From: Sphingobacteriia bacterium
GTDB taxonomy: Bacteria; Bacteroidota; Bacteroidia; Chitinophagales; Chitinophagaceae
Direction: 5' to 3'
Assembly: GCA_017304675.1 (NCBI GenBank)
Contig: JAFKLS010000019.1
Span: 372,001 to 436,000, forward strand
DNA: 64,000 bases
Positions within the stretch are counted from its first letter, which is position 1, and each line of letters starts with the position of its first letter. The notes beneath the pieces are model-generated. The model was not told the origin of the DNA and made no database searches. It saw only the letters and a list, made by a program, of their open reading frames with translations. Below, in pieces: positions 28,501-36,917 of this stretch. Made by a program: the position numbers and the translations under genes.

Positions 28501-28562
28501 CTTGATTATCAAGACTCAAAAAAAAACTGGCTGGCAGTTAGCAAGAAAAGCAATACGCTTTA
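28501..28562. promoter_or_regulatory. Composite PUL operator, copy 3 (wider spacing)
   Basis: Perfect palindrome CTTGATTATCAAG at 28501-28513 and AATACGCTTTA at 28552-28562. The offset is 51 bp, 22 bp more than the other copies, which is close to two helical turns. It lies between copy 2 and the stop codon of the membrane-sensor gene. Confidence 0.6.
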
Positions 28563-28586
28563 AAAACAAATGGAGGTGTTGAAAAA

Positions 28587-30491
28587 TTATTCAATTACCA
28601 GTTTACTCCACCCCCTTTCGCCGGCATTTTTTAACTCCCTTCGCCTTTCCTCCATCAGTTTTTTTACTTTACTGGTATAAGACCAACAGGTGCTTTGCCG
28701 GATAGACAATATTTCGGATAGTTTATAAGATGAGATTTTACCCTTTGTGGTATACACCATATAGGCCATATAAAAGGCTTTATTCAGCGGGATATGTGCA
28801 TTCTGGAAAATAGTATTGGCTGTTGCCGACTCTTCGTAAGAACACTTTGTACAACGCCTGCTATACGGAATATGCCCGTTAAAATAAGTTTCGTTACTAC
28901 ATTTTTTGCACTGATATTTTTTCTCCCATTTTAATTCTGCGAGGAATTTAAAACAAGCAGCATCATCCGGGTAAATTAGTGTGAATTCGTTGAAGTTCAT
29001 TTCTGCGGACAAAACCCTTGCCTGCGTAACTTTTTTAATGTCCACTTTCAATACCTGGTTATCCTGCGCCAGCATCTCGTTCATCCGGAAAATTTCTTCT
29101 GCCTGTTGTTTCAGTAAATCATTTGCCCCCAATAGCTCTTCATTCTGCTGTTCAATGATCTTTGATTTTTCCACCACTTCTCTTGTTCTTTCCTGTACCT
29201 GCTTTTCCAGTTCTTTATTCAGGTTATCCTTCAATTCCTGGTTAATCCGCATTTCTTCAATCATTCTTTTCTGCGCCATTTCTTTTTTCTTTCTTAACCA
29301 TTTAACCTTATCGCCTATAGCAAAAGACACAAACAACATTTCCATAAAAAAACAAAAACTAAGGCTGTAAAAGTTAAGAGGGCCAAAAGGGAAATTACCC
29401 GAAGCAATGGTTTTTAGTACCCTGATGATAAACCCCAACAACAAAAAGGAATAGCCTGCCACAAAAAAACGGGCAGAATGGTATCCTTTTCGCAATACAT
29501 AAATTCCGGAATAAAAAGCCACCAAAAGCGGTATGGCATCTATAAATTTATAAACAAACCAATGATGGTTTATAAAAGCGCAGGCAAGAAAAAATACTGT
29601 ACGGAATACGAGTAACCATAAAACAAGCCTGTTTAAACCAGGAGCTTTAACCGGCAATTGCAAGAATTCTCTGGTAAATAACAACGAACAACTGCTCGCC
29701 ATATATAAAGCCACTCCATATGCTATTTCGTTCCAATGCGGGGCAAAAGGCCATAAATATTGGTAAGCAAACCCGTTAGAACTCATTTCAAAAAGCCCAA
29801 TGCTTAAATTGTAGATAATATAATAGAGGTACTGTTTTTGGCGAAAAGCAATAAACATAACCAAGTTGTACAGGCAAAAAACCAGGATCATTCCATAAAA
29901 AAGTCCGGAAAGAAAATATTCTTTTAACCCGTATTGAACAAACCAGTTCATATTCTTAAGAACAATCATCACATTAGCCGGTTGTTCTGAGCGGATGGCA
30001 ATATAGTATACTTGTTCGCCCTTTAAATCATCATCTAACTGAAAAGTAAAATTCTTGTGATTAAACAATCTTTTCCCGAAAGGAAGAGATGCACCCATTA
30101 TACTTTCTTTAAACCCGCCATTACCATCAGGTGCATATACTTTTATCTCATCGATTGTTTGATCATAAAATTCAAGAACCCAATCTTTCTTACTTTCCGG
30201 CTTATTCCCGATTTTTATTTTAAACCAATACCTGCTTTTATAATGATAGCTTTTAGGAATGAATTCGTTATTCTTTTTAAACTGTGTTGCTAATGCGGGG
30301 CTACTTATATCAGCAATAGTATAAGCATCATTTTTATCTTCAAACAATTCAATTTCCTGGTAAGAAAAAATATGCTGCTTCTGCAATTCGTTAAGGTAAA
30401 CGGTTTTCTGTGCACAGGATTTTATCGGAGTATTAATGCATAATATAATAGTGGCAGCTAATGCAGCCAGCTGTAAGAATCGTTTTCTCAT
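28587..30491 (-). CDS. 7TMR-DISM membrane sensor with IS1595-transposase-like DNA-binding tail
   Basis: 634 residues. Signal peptide about 1-28; a periplasmic jelly-roll of the 7TMR-DISMED2 type (about 30-180), a fold predicted to bind carbohydrate-like ligands; seven membrane helices (about 190-395); a long coiled coil (about 398-490). There is no kinase, cyclase or GGDEF domain. Instead residues about 500-612 resemble the N-terminus of IS1595-family transposases: YPDDAACFKFLAELKW, zinc ribbon CKKC (528-531) and CTKC (547-550), TIFQNAHIPLNKAF, then a helix-turn-helix with KISSYKLSEILSIRQSTCW. The DDE nuclease domain is absent. It is probably a membrane-bound transcription factor sensing sugars, 238 nt upstream of the PUL. 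Confidence 0.8.
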   Translation of the reverse strand: MRKRFLQLAALAATIILCINTPIKSCAQKTVYLNELQKQHIFSYQEIELFEDKNDAYTIADISSPALATQFKKNNEFIPKSYHYKSRYWFKIKIGNKPESKKDWVLEFYDQTIDEIKVYAPDGNGGFKESIMGASLPFGKRLFNHKNFTFQLDDDLKGEQVYYIAIRSEQPANVMIVLKNMNWFVQYGLKEYFLSGLFYGMILVFCLYNLVMFIAFRQKQYLYYIIYNLSIGLFEMSSNGFAYQYLWPFAPHWNEIAYGVALYMASSCSLLFTREFLQLPVKAPGLNRLVLWLLVFRTVFFLACAFINHHWFVYKFIDAIPLLVAFYSGIYVLRKGYHSARFFVAGYSFLLLGFIIRVLKTIASGNFPFGPLNFYSLSFCFFMEMLFVSFAIGDKVKWLRKKKEMAQKRMIEEMRINQELKDNLNKELEKQVQERTREVVEKSKIIEQQNEELLGANDLLKQQAEEIFRMNEMLAQDNQVLKVDIKKVTQARVLSAEMNFNEFTLIYPDDAACFKFLAELKWEKKYQCKKCSNETYFNGHIPYSRRCTKCSYEESATANTIFQNAHIPLNKAFYMAYMVYTTKGKISSYKLSEILSIRQSTCWSYTSKVKKLMEERRRELKNAGERGWSKLVIE

Positions 30492-30552
30492 TTCCTCTTT
30501 TTTATAACCTTTACGTAATTAAACAACAGCTTTTTAACCATTATTTAATGCT

Positions 30553-30560
30553 CAAATATA
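30553..30560 (-). promoter_or_regulatory. Possible -7 element of the membrane-sensor gene
   Basis: Minus strand TATATTTG is an exact TAnnTTTG match, 61 nt before the ATG at 30491. No -33 TTTG is seen at the usual distance. The GTGT-TTTTT-ACAC palindrome at 30578-30590 lies where an operator or activator site could be. Confidence 0.45.
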
Positions 30561-30629
30561 CAAGGCAATAAAAAAAAGTGTTTTTTACACGGAATCTATT
30601 TTGAATATTTTACACTGTACCTCCCCCGG

Positions 30630-32465
30630 TTAGCGTTTTAATTCTAATACCCACATTGTTTGAGCGGGAATATTAAATTGTTTTTGTAGTTTATTTTCGG
30701 TGGTTATTTCTATAGCGGTATTGAATTCTTTTGTTCTTTCATCGTAATTATTAAGATCAATAGCCCTATTTGTATCAGTTGTGTTCATTACACACATAAT
30801 CGTTTTAGCATCATCGTACCTGAAATAAACATATAATCCATCAGAAGGAACATATTGCATCAGCTTTCCTGTTCGCAGGGCCGGTGTTTGCCTGCGATAA
30901 TTTGCCAGCAACTTTGTATAGTGCTGTATATCTCTTTCATCTTTTGTTAATCCTTCTCCCGTAAAAGCATTTTTTTTATCGTCTTTCCATCCTCCGGGAA
31001 AATCTAACCGCACATTCCCGTCGTACGGATAGCTCTTTCCACTCATTAAGACCTCTGTGCCATAATATAACTGGGGAATACCGCGTGTAGTAAATAGCCA
31101 TGCCAAGCCTATTTTTTGTTTGGCCACATTGCTGTCTACCACCGAGAAAAACCTTGTCATATCATGATTGTCTAGAAATACCAAATTAGTTAGCGGATGT
31201 TGGTATAAAAAATCCAAACTCATGGTCTGGTATAACTTATTAACACCGTTTTGTTGTGTTAATGCCGGCTGAATACCGTTGAATAAAAGCTCAAAATCTA
31301 TTGCCCCGGTTAAATTACTTTTAAATGCCGTATTCATGTTATTGTATGTAAAGTAGGCCTGGTTTACAGGACCTTCGCACCAATTCTCACCTACCATGGT
31401 CATTTCAGGATATTCATCGGTTAATGCTTTATTACAGGCATTCATAAATGCCAGGTCTACATATTTATAAGTATCAATTCTCCAGCCATCAATACCAAAT
31501 GTTTCCACACACCAAATTGCATGCTGTATTAAAAAGTTCGCTACATAAGGATTTGATTGGTTTACATCGGGCATTTCATTTGTAAACCAACCATTGGCCA
31601 TTTGTTTTTTATCTTTTTGAGATGCATAGGGATCAAAAAAAACCTGCTCTTTATAATTAGGCTGTGTAAAGCGGGGCCATTGATGTATCCAGTCTTTTGC
31701 AGGTGGATCCTGCATCATCCAATGCCAGAGGCCTACATGATTATACACAGCATCTTGCATTAGCTTCATGCCTCTTTTATGTAACGCATCACTCAGTTTA
31801 CGGTAAGCACTTTCTCCACCCAGTCTTTTGTCTATTTTATAATGATCTGTAAATGCATATCCATGTTCGGTTCTGTTGGGCATATCATTTTCAATCACCG
31901 GTGTTAACCAAACTGCGGTTGCACCAAGATCCTGAATATAATCCAGGTGATTGATAATACCCTGTATATCCCCACCGTGGCGCAGGTAAATAGAGTCTCT
32001 ATTAAGGCTCTGATCTTTATATCCTGCAATTTTATCATTGCTTTCATCACCATTACTAAACCTGTCGGGCATCATAAAATATACAAAATCGTTTGAATTA
32101 ATACCTTGTGCAAACTGCTTTCCCCTGCCATTTCTTTTCTCTTGCAAGAACCATTGCACAGTATGCGTTTTAGTACCATTTACGAACGCTATATTCACTT
32201 TACCAGGCCGGGCAGTTGACAAAATATCAATATCAACCGCTACATATTTTCCATTTTCAAATGCATGAATTTTTTTAACAACAATACCCGGGTAGTTAAT
32301 CTCTATCTTCTCATTCCTTAACCCGTTATTTTCCCCTTTTATTAATAATTGAATTTGATGATGCCGCATACCTGCCCACCAGTTTGATGGATAAACAGTT
32401 GCATATTTAGCCTGTACAGCGTAATGAAAGGCTACCAATAAAAGGGTATAAAACACTTTTTTCAT
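30630..32465 (-). CDS. GH13 cyclomaltodextrinase/neopullulanase-like amylase
   Basis: 611 residues with a signal peptide ending near AVQAK. The N-terminal beta domain (WWAGMRHHQIQLLIKG) is of the cyclomaltodextrinase N-terminal kind. The GH13 barrel shows DAVYNHVG, FGIDGWRIDTYKYVD (nucleophile Asp), MTMVGENWCEG (acid/base Glu) and VFLDNHDMTR. A C-terminal beta domain follows. It resembles SusA-type periplasmic enzymes that cut maltodextrins, cyclodextrins or pullulan. It lies 79 nt downstream of the SLC45-type transporter, so import and cleavage of alpha-glucans are coupled. Confidence 0.9.
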   Translation of the reverse strand: MKKVFYTLLLVAFHYAVQAKYATVYPSNWWAGMRHHQIQLLIKGENNGLRNEKIEINYPGIVVKKIHAFENGKYVAVDIDILSTARPGKVNIAFVNGTKTHTVQWFLQEKRNGRGKQFAQGINSNDFVYFMMPDRFSNGDESNDKIAGYKDQSLNRDSIYLRHGGDIQGIINHLDYIQDLGATAVWLTPVIENDMPNRTEHGYAFTDHYKIDKRLGGESAYRKLSDALHKRGMKLMQDAVYNHVGLWHWMMQDPPAKDWIHQWPRFTQPNYKEQVFFDPYASQKDKKQMANGWFTNEMPDVNQSNPYVANFLIQHAIWCVETFGIDGWRIDTYKYVDLAFMNACNKALTDEYPEMTMVGENWCEGPVNQAYFTYNNMNTAFKSNLTGAIDFELLFNGIQPALTQQNGVNKLYQTMSLDFLYQHPLTNLVFLDNHDMTRFFSVVDSNVAKQKIGLAWLFTTRGIPQLYYGTEVLMSGKSYPYDGNVRLDFPGGWKDDKKNAFTGEGLTKDERDIQHYTKLLANYRRQTPALRTGKLMQYVPSDGLYVYFRYDDAKTIMCVMNTTDTNRAIDLNNYDERTKEFNTAIEITTENKLQKQFNIPAQTMWVLELKR

Positions 32466-32544
32466 AGTAATGTTTTTTTTGAGACAAGCTTTCGCATTTC
32501 AATTGTGCATTGTTGCGTCGCACACTGCTGCTGTAATAATTCTT

Positions 32545-33927
32545 TTAAGCTTTTTTTATTTTTATACTTGCCGGATCGTATACATAAATTACACTTACTG
32601 CAGCACACAACATAAATACACCTGCCATAAAAATGGCATATATGGGTTGGCCGTTATAAATATGTTTTACAATAGAGCCTCCTACCAGCCCGTTAATGAT
32701 CTGCGGCAATGTGATAAAGAAATTAAAAATCCCCATGTAAATACCCAGTTTCCCTGCCGGAATAGAAGAAGACAGAATTACATAAGGCATTGCCAGGATA
32801 GAGGCCCATGCCAGTCCAACACCTACCATACAATAATTTAAATACACAGGGTCTTTTACAAAATAAATACTAATAAGCCCTATTCCTCCGGCCATTAGCG
32901 AAAAAGCATGCGTTAACTTTCTGCCAATAAATTTTGCAATTACAGGAAGTAATAAGGCATAAAACATTGCTACAAGATTATATACGCCAAAAGCAGTGCC
33001 CACTTTATTGCCCGCTTCATTGTATAATACGTTTTTTGCATAGTCTCCTTTTAAACCATATACATGAGTAGCTACTGCATCTGTAGTAAATACCCACATA
33101 CTAAACAAGGCAAACCAGCTAAAAAACTGTACCAACCCCAATTGGCGCATTGTTTTGGGCATTTTTTTAAAATCTGAAAAGATCTCAGACAGGCCTGCCT
33201 TCTTTTCTTCTTCAGCAACAGCACCATGATATTGCCGGTATACGGCAGGTGCATATTCTTTAGCAAAAAAAACAGTGATCATGATGGCAATCATAAATAC
33301 CGCAGCACCAATATAGAAAGCATATTTAATATTATCAGCCACACCATCTTTACCCGCTACCATAGAAAACCCATTTTTAGATAATAGTTCAGGTAAAGCG
33401 CTGCCTCCTACAGCACCTAACCCTATTAAAAAGGTTTGAATACTAAACCCTAATGTTCTCTGGCTATCCGGTAAATTATCTGCCACCAATGCCCTAAAAG
33501 GCTCCATCGCAATGTTGAAAGAAGCATCCATAATCATAACCATTCCGGCGCCTACCCATAAAGCAGGAATAATGCTGGAAATACCCGCAGAATTGGGCAG
33601 AAAGATGAGTGCGATTGATGAAAGTATGGCCCCTGTTAGAAAATAAGGCTTTCTTCTGCCAAGCCTGTTCCATGTTCTATCGCTGTAATGACCAATTATG
33701 GGTTGAACAATCATACCCACCAGCGGAGCCACTATCCAAAACATGGGCAATTGCTCTACATCTGCACCAAAAGAACGTAATATCCTGCTCGTATTTCCAT
33801 TCTGAAGTGCAAAACCAAACTGTATTCCTAAAAAACCAAAACTTAAAGTAAAAATTTGCCAAATAGATAGTTTTGGCTTAATATTCAATGTTTTATCACT
33901 TGAACTAATTGAAGTTGAAGCAGGCAT
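32545..33927 (-). CDS. SLC45-type MFS sugar transporter (maltose/sucrose-like)
   Basis: 460 residues with 12 predicted membrane segments. The SLC45-like landmarks are SFGFLGIQFGFALQNGNTSR in the first helix, VAPLVGMIVQPIIGHYSDRTW with a GHYSDRTWNRLGRRKPY loop between helices 2 and 3, and MDASFNIAMEPFRALVAD. In Bacteroidota this family moves maltose or related disaccharides, probably with protons. It heads the pair with the GH13 enzyme under the promoter at 33971-34003. Confidence 0.87.
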   Translation of the reverse strand: MPASTSISSSDKTLNIKPKLSIWQIFTLSFGFLGIQFGFALQNGNTSRILRSFGADVEQLPMFWIVAPLVGMIVQPIIGHYSDRTWNRLGRRKPYFLTGAILSSIALIFLPNSAGISSIIPALWVGAGMVMIMDASFNIAMEPFRALVADNLPDSQRTLGFSIQTFLIGLGAVGGSALPELLSKNGFSMVAGKDGVADNIKYAFYIGAAVFMIAIMITVFFAKEYAPAVYRQYHGAVAEEEKKAGLSEIFSDFKKMPKTMRQLGLVQFFSWFALFSMWVFTTDAVATHVYGLKGDYAKNVLYNEAGNKVGTAFGVYNLVAMFYALLLPVIAKFIGRKLTHAFSLMAGGIGLISIYFVKDPVYLNYCMVGVGLAWASILAMPYVILSSSIPAGKLGIYMGIFNFFITLPQIINGLVGGSIVKHIYNGQPIYAIFMAGVFMLCAAVSVIYVYDPASIKIKKA

Positions 33928-33950
33928 TGCAATCGTTTTGATTAATAAGT

Positions 33951-33965
33951 GTGTATTTTTTACAC
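33951..33965. promoter_or_regulatory. Palindrome GTGTA-TTTTT-TACAC overlapping the MFS start site
   Basis: A perfect 15-bp inverted repeat just downstream of the -7 element at 33971-33978, so it covers the expected transcription start of the MFS/GH13 pair. That is a classic repressor position. Its minus-strand core GTGTAAAAAA recurs before glgC and before the membrane-sensor gene. Confidence 0.5.
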
Positions 33966-33970
33966 AATTT

Positions 33971-34003
33971 CAAAAATAACATAAAAAAACATCTTTCAAC
34001 AAA
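33971..34003 (-). promoter_or_regulatory. Promoter of the MFS/GH13 pair
   Basis: On the minus strand TTTG (34000-34003), 21 bp, TATTTTTG (33971-33978): an exact match to the Bacteroidota TTTG / TAnnTTTG pattern. The -33 box lies inside the hairpin that ends the glgC transcript. Confidence 0.65.
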
Positions 34004-34014
34004 GAAGATGTTTT
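33983..34014 (-). terminator. Intrinsic terminator of glgC
   Basis: On the minus strand AAAACATCTT pairs with AAGATGTTTT over a 9-nt loop, followed by a run of seven T. It begins 7 nt after the glgC stop and overlaps the MFS promoter. Confidence 0.85.
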
Positions 34015-34021
34015 GGGTATT

Positions 34022-35305
34022 TTAAACAACAAAACCGTCGTGTAATATGGCGCCTTTTTTTACCACAACAATTCCATCTTTAACAGTATAAAGTGCATGA
34101 TCGGTATTGGTAAGGTGTTCACCGCCATTAATACGCACATCATTGCCTATCCTGCAATTCTTATCAATGATCGCATTTTTAATATAACATCGTTCACCTA
34201 TACCAATCTTAGGAATTCCCTTGGCAACATTCTCTGCCATAACTTCCAGCGTTTCGTAATAATCGTTTCCCATAATGTAAGCATCCACTACCGTAGTGCC
34301 GTGGCCAATTCTTGCCCGTATTCCTACCACGCTTTTTTCAATGCGACTGGCATTGATAATGGACCCCTCTGCAATAATGGTTCTTTCTAATGTGGTACCG
34401 CTAATTTTAGCAGGCGGCAGCATCCTGGCCCTGGTATAAACGGTTTTAGTATTATCAAACAGGTTAAAAGCGGGGATCTCCTGCGTAAGCTCAAGGTTGG
34501 CTTCATAAAAAGAATAGATATTACCAATATCCGTCCAATAGCCTTCATACTGATAGCTTGTTACTTTATAGTTGGAGATGGAATTGGGGATAATTTCTTT
34601 ACCAAAATCAGTTGCTTCGGGATATTCTTCTTTTAGTAATTTGTATAAGGTTTGCCTATTGAAGATATAAATACCCATTGATGCAAGAAATACCCTTCCC
34701 TGTCTTTTCATTTCTTCACCAGTATCGCTTACCCATTCGTCTAAAATACTTGCCTTAGGTTTTTCCGTAAAACTGGTAATAATATTTTCTTTATTGGCTT
34801 TTAAAATACCAAATTCGCTGGCATCCCTTGCAACAACAGGAATAGTGGCAATAGAAATATCGGCACCACTGCTGGTATGCGCTTCCATCATTTCACTAAA
34901 ATCCATTTGATACAACTGGTCTCCGCTGAGAATTAAAATATATTCAAATTCTAAGTTGGAAATATGGCGCAATGATTGCCTAACAGCATCAGCGGTTCCC
35001 TGAAACCAACCTGCATTATCCGGTGTTTGTTCTGCAGCAAGTATGTCTACAAAACCGGTACTGAAAGCACTGAAATGATATGTATTCTTGATGTGTTTGT
35101 TTAAAGAGGCAGAATTAAACTGCGTTAATACAAACATTCTATTGATATTGCTATTAATACAATTACTGATAGGGATATCTACCAACCTGTATTTACCCGC
35201 AATGGGTACGGCCGGCTTAGACCTGGAAGCTGTTAAGGGATATAACCTTGTTCCTGCACCACCACCTAAAATAACCGCCATCACAGACTTTGAGAGAGTC
35301 ATCAT
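34022..35305 (-). CDS. glgC: Glucose-1-phosphate adenylyltransferase
   Basis: 427 residues, normal length. The nucleotide-binding start AVILGGGAGTRLYPLT and KPAVPIAGKYRLVDIPISNC are hallmark GlgC motifs; WFQGTADAV, ILSGDQLYQMDF and GYWTDIGNI follow. A left-handed beta-helix forms the C-terminus. It makes ADP-glucose, the glycogen precursor, and in this family is usually allosterically controlled. Two adjacent ATGs start the gene; the first is used here. It lies downstream of glgA with a 63-nt gap. Confidence 0.95.
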   Translation of the reverse strand: MMTLSKSVMAVILGGGAGTRLYPLTASRSKPAVPIAGKYRLVDIPISNCINSNINRMFVLTQFNSASLNKHIKNTYHFSAFSTGFVDILAAEQTPDNAGWFQGTADAVRQSLRHISNLEFEYILILSGDQLYQMDFSEMMEAHTSSGADISIATIPVVARDASEFGILKANKENIITSFTEKPKASILDEWVSDTGEEMKRQGRVFLASMGIYIFNRQTLYKLLKEEYPEATDFGKEIIPNSISNYKVTSYQYEGYWTDIGNIYSFYEANLELTQEIPAFNLFDNTKTVYTRARMLPPAKISGTTLERTIIAEGSIINASRIEKSVVGIRARIGHGTTVVDAYIMGNDYYETLEVMAENVAKGIPKIGIGERCYIKNAIIDKNCRIGNDVRINGGEHLTNTDHALYTVKDGIVVVKKGAILHDGFVV

Positions 35306-35312
35306 ACTTAGT

Positions 35313-35322
35313 TTTTTTACAC
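35313..35322 (-). promoter_or_regulatory. GTGTAAAAAA half-site before glgC
   Basis: The minus strand reads GTGTAAAAAAAC here, between glgA and glgC. It matches the half of the palindrome at the MFS promoter and the one before the membrane-sensor gene. The run of A makes chance matches likely, so this is a weak call. Confidence 0.3.
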
Positions 35323-35368
35323 TTAAATGTAAGTTTCTTTTTTACCTAAATAAAATTTTTTTAACGGC

Positions 35369-36790
35369 TTATTGCCTCTTTACAGATTCGTATAAAGTAG
35401 TGTAATCATTTACTGTTTTTTCCCAGCTATGATCTATTTGCATCATATGCTGCCGCATTTTTTGCATATGCTTATCGTCTTTATAAACGCTTAGTGCCCT
35501 GCTAACGGAATAATGTATATCGCTTACAGAAGCATTATTAAACCGGATACCAAAACCATCTGTTTCGCCCATATCCATTACAGTATCTTGCAGCCCCCCT
35601 GTGCTCCTTACCATCGGCACCGTTCCATAACGCATGGCATACATTTGATTTAAGCCACAGGGCTCTACCCTGCTGGGCATTAAAAGAAAATCGGCCCCTG
35701 CATACATTTGGTGTGATAAGGTTTCGTTATACCCAATTTCAATATGGTAATAGCCCGGGTACTTTCCGTTCATATCACCCAATTGCCATTCTACATGAGG
35801 TTCTCCGCTGCCTAACAACAGGAAACTAACCTGGTGCTTTAAGTTATTAAGAGATACCGTAATACTATCTGGCAAAATATCTGCAGCTTTCTCTCCTACT
35901 AACCTGCCGATGAAAACAATCAATGGCACTTCTTTATTTAAGCCGAACTGTTCGCACAAAATATTTTTATTTTTTTGCTTGCCTGCTGTTACGGTTGCAG
36001 GTTTATAATGATGTTGTATCATTGCATCAGTTGCAGTATCCCAAACTTCTGTATCAATTCCGTTTAAAATACCAATACATTTTCCTTTTTCGTATTCAAA
36101 CAAAGCTTCTAATCCGTTACTATTGTGTTTTAGCTCGTTCATATAGCTTTGGCTAACTGTGGTTACTTTCCATGCACATTTTACGGCACTGGCCAATGGA
36201 TTGATGGTATTGTTCCAATCTAACTGCCCGCTCTTCCACGAATCCCATTCCGGCAATAAAACACTTTTATCCCATCCCATCCATCCCTGGTATTGCGCAT
36301 TGTGTATGGTAAAAATGGTAACAATATGTTGCAGGTGTTTAAATGCAAGGCAATGTTTTAGCATGAAAGGGATAAGCCCTGCATGATGGTCGTGGCAGTG
36401 TACAATATCGGGCTGATGCTGCCAGCTGCTTAACCAGCTTACAACAGCTATTTGGAATGCAACAAACCGGTCGGTGTCATCATCATACCCATAAATTTTT
36501 TCCCTATCAAGCAGGCCGTTAATATCAACCAGGTATAAATCGAAACCGAGTTTATTAGTGGTTTCTTTAATAATGGTAAACTCAAAATGATAATTGCCCA
36601 GGTAGGCCGAACCTTTATAATCTACGCTCCAATTGTTGTTATACAAAAACTTTGTTCTATACATGGGCATCACTACTTTGGCAATATGCCCGGCCTTGTT
36701 TTGATATTTAGGTAGAGCCCCTACTACATCACCCAATCCACCAGCTTTTGCAACAGGATAACATTCTGCACTAACATGCAATATTTCCAT
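35369..36790 (-). CDS. glgA: Glycogen synthase (ADP-glucose type, GT5)
   Basis: About 473 residues from the ATG at 36790 (MEILHVSAECYPVAKAGGLGD); an upstream TTG at 36796 is less likely. The KAGGLGDVVGALP motif binds ADP-glucose, DIVHCHDHHAGL and FTIHNAQYQGW are typical, and the C-terminal GT-B half has VFIGRLVGEK and MPSRVEPCGLNQMYAMRYG. It extends alpha-1,4-glucan chains. It precedes glgC on the same strand and is divergent from the sugar transporter. Confidence 0.95.
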   Translation of the reverse strand: MEILHVSAECYPVAKAGGLGDVVGALPKYQNKAGHIAKVVMPMYRTKFLYNNNWSVDYKGSAYLGNYHFEFTIIKETTNKLGFDLYLVDINGLLDREKIYGYDDDTDRFVAFQIAVVSWLSSWQHQPDIVHCHDHHAGLIPFMLKHCLAFKHLQHIVTIFTIHNAQYQGWMGWDKSVLLPEWDSWKSGQLDWNNTINPLASAVKCAWKVTTVSQSYMNELKHNSNGLEALFEYEKGKCIGILNGIDTEVWDTATDAMIQHHYKPATVTAGKQKNKNILCEQFGLNKEVPLIVFIGRLVGEKAADILPDSITVSLNNLKHQVSFLLLGSGEPHVEWQLGDMNGKYPGYYHIEIGYNETLSHQMYAGADFLLMPSRVEPCGLNQMYAMRYGTVPMVRSTGGLQDTVMDMGETDGFGIRFNNASVSDIHYSVSRALSVYKDDKHMQKMRQHMMQIDHSWEKTVNDYTTLYESVKRQ

Positions 36791-36917
36791 AATCAATATT
36801 TTGCTAAATGTACTTCAAGCAATTTCCAAAAAAAATTCGGAAGCTTGTTTTTACAAAAAATTTTTACTTAAAATATCATTACTTTGGCATTCAATTAAAC
36901 TAATTAACCGGCTTGTC

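Larger units (their letters stand above)
28349..28586 (-). promoter_or_regulatory. Promoter region of the second PUL block
   Basis: 238 nt between the membrane-sensor stop and the T9SS gene start. It carries two copies of the palindrome plus AATACGCTTTA composite. On the minus strand the near copy is followed 22 nt after the palindrome by AATATTTG, a near match to TAnnTTTG. The A/T-rich leader then runs to the ATG at 28348. Confidence 0.6.

Noticed and set aside
28587..30491. A transposase gene or IS1595 insertion
   Set aside because: Only the ribbon/HTH part resembles a transposase; the DDE nuclease is missing, no terminal inverted repeats flank the gene, and the frame is continuous with a complete membrane sensor.
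36801..36917. N-terminal extension of the sugar transporter
   Set aside because: It would begin with TTG inside the glgA promoter region, and the sequence from 36918 matches the family N-terminus before the first membrane helix.
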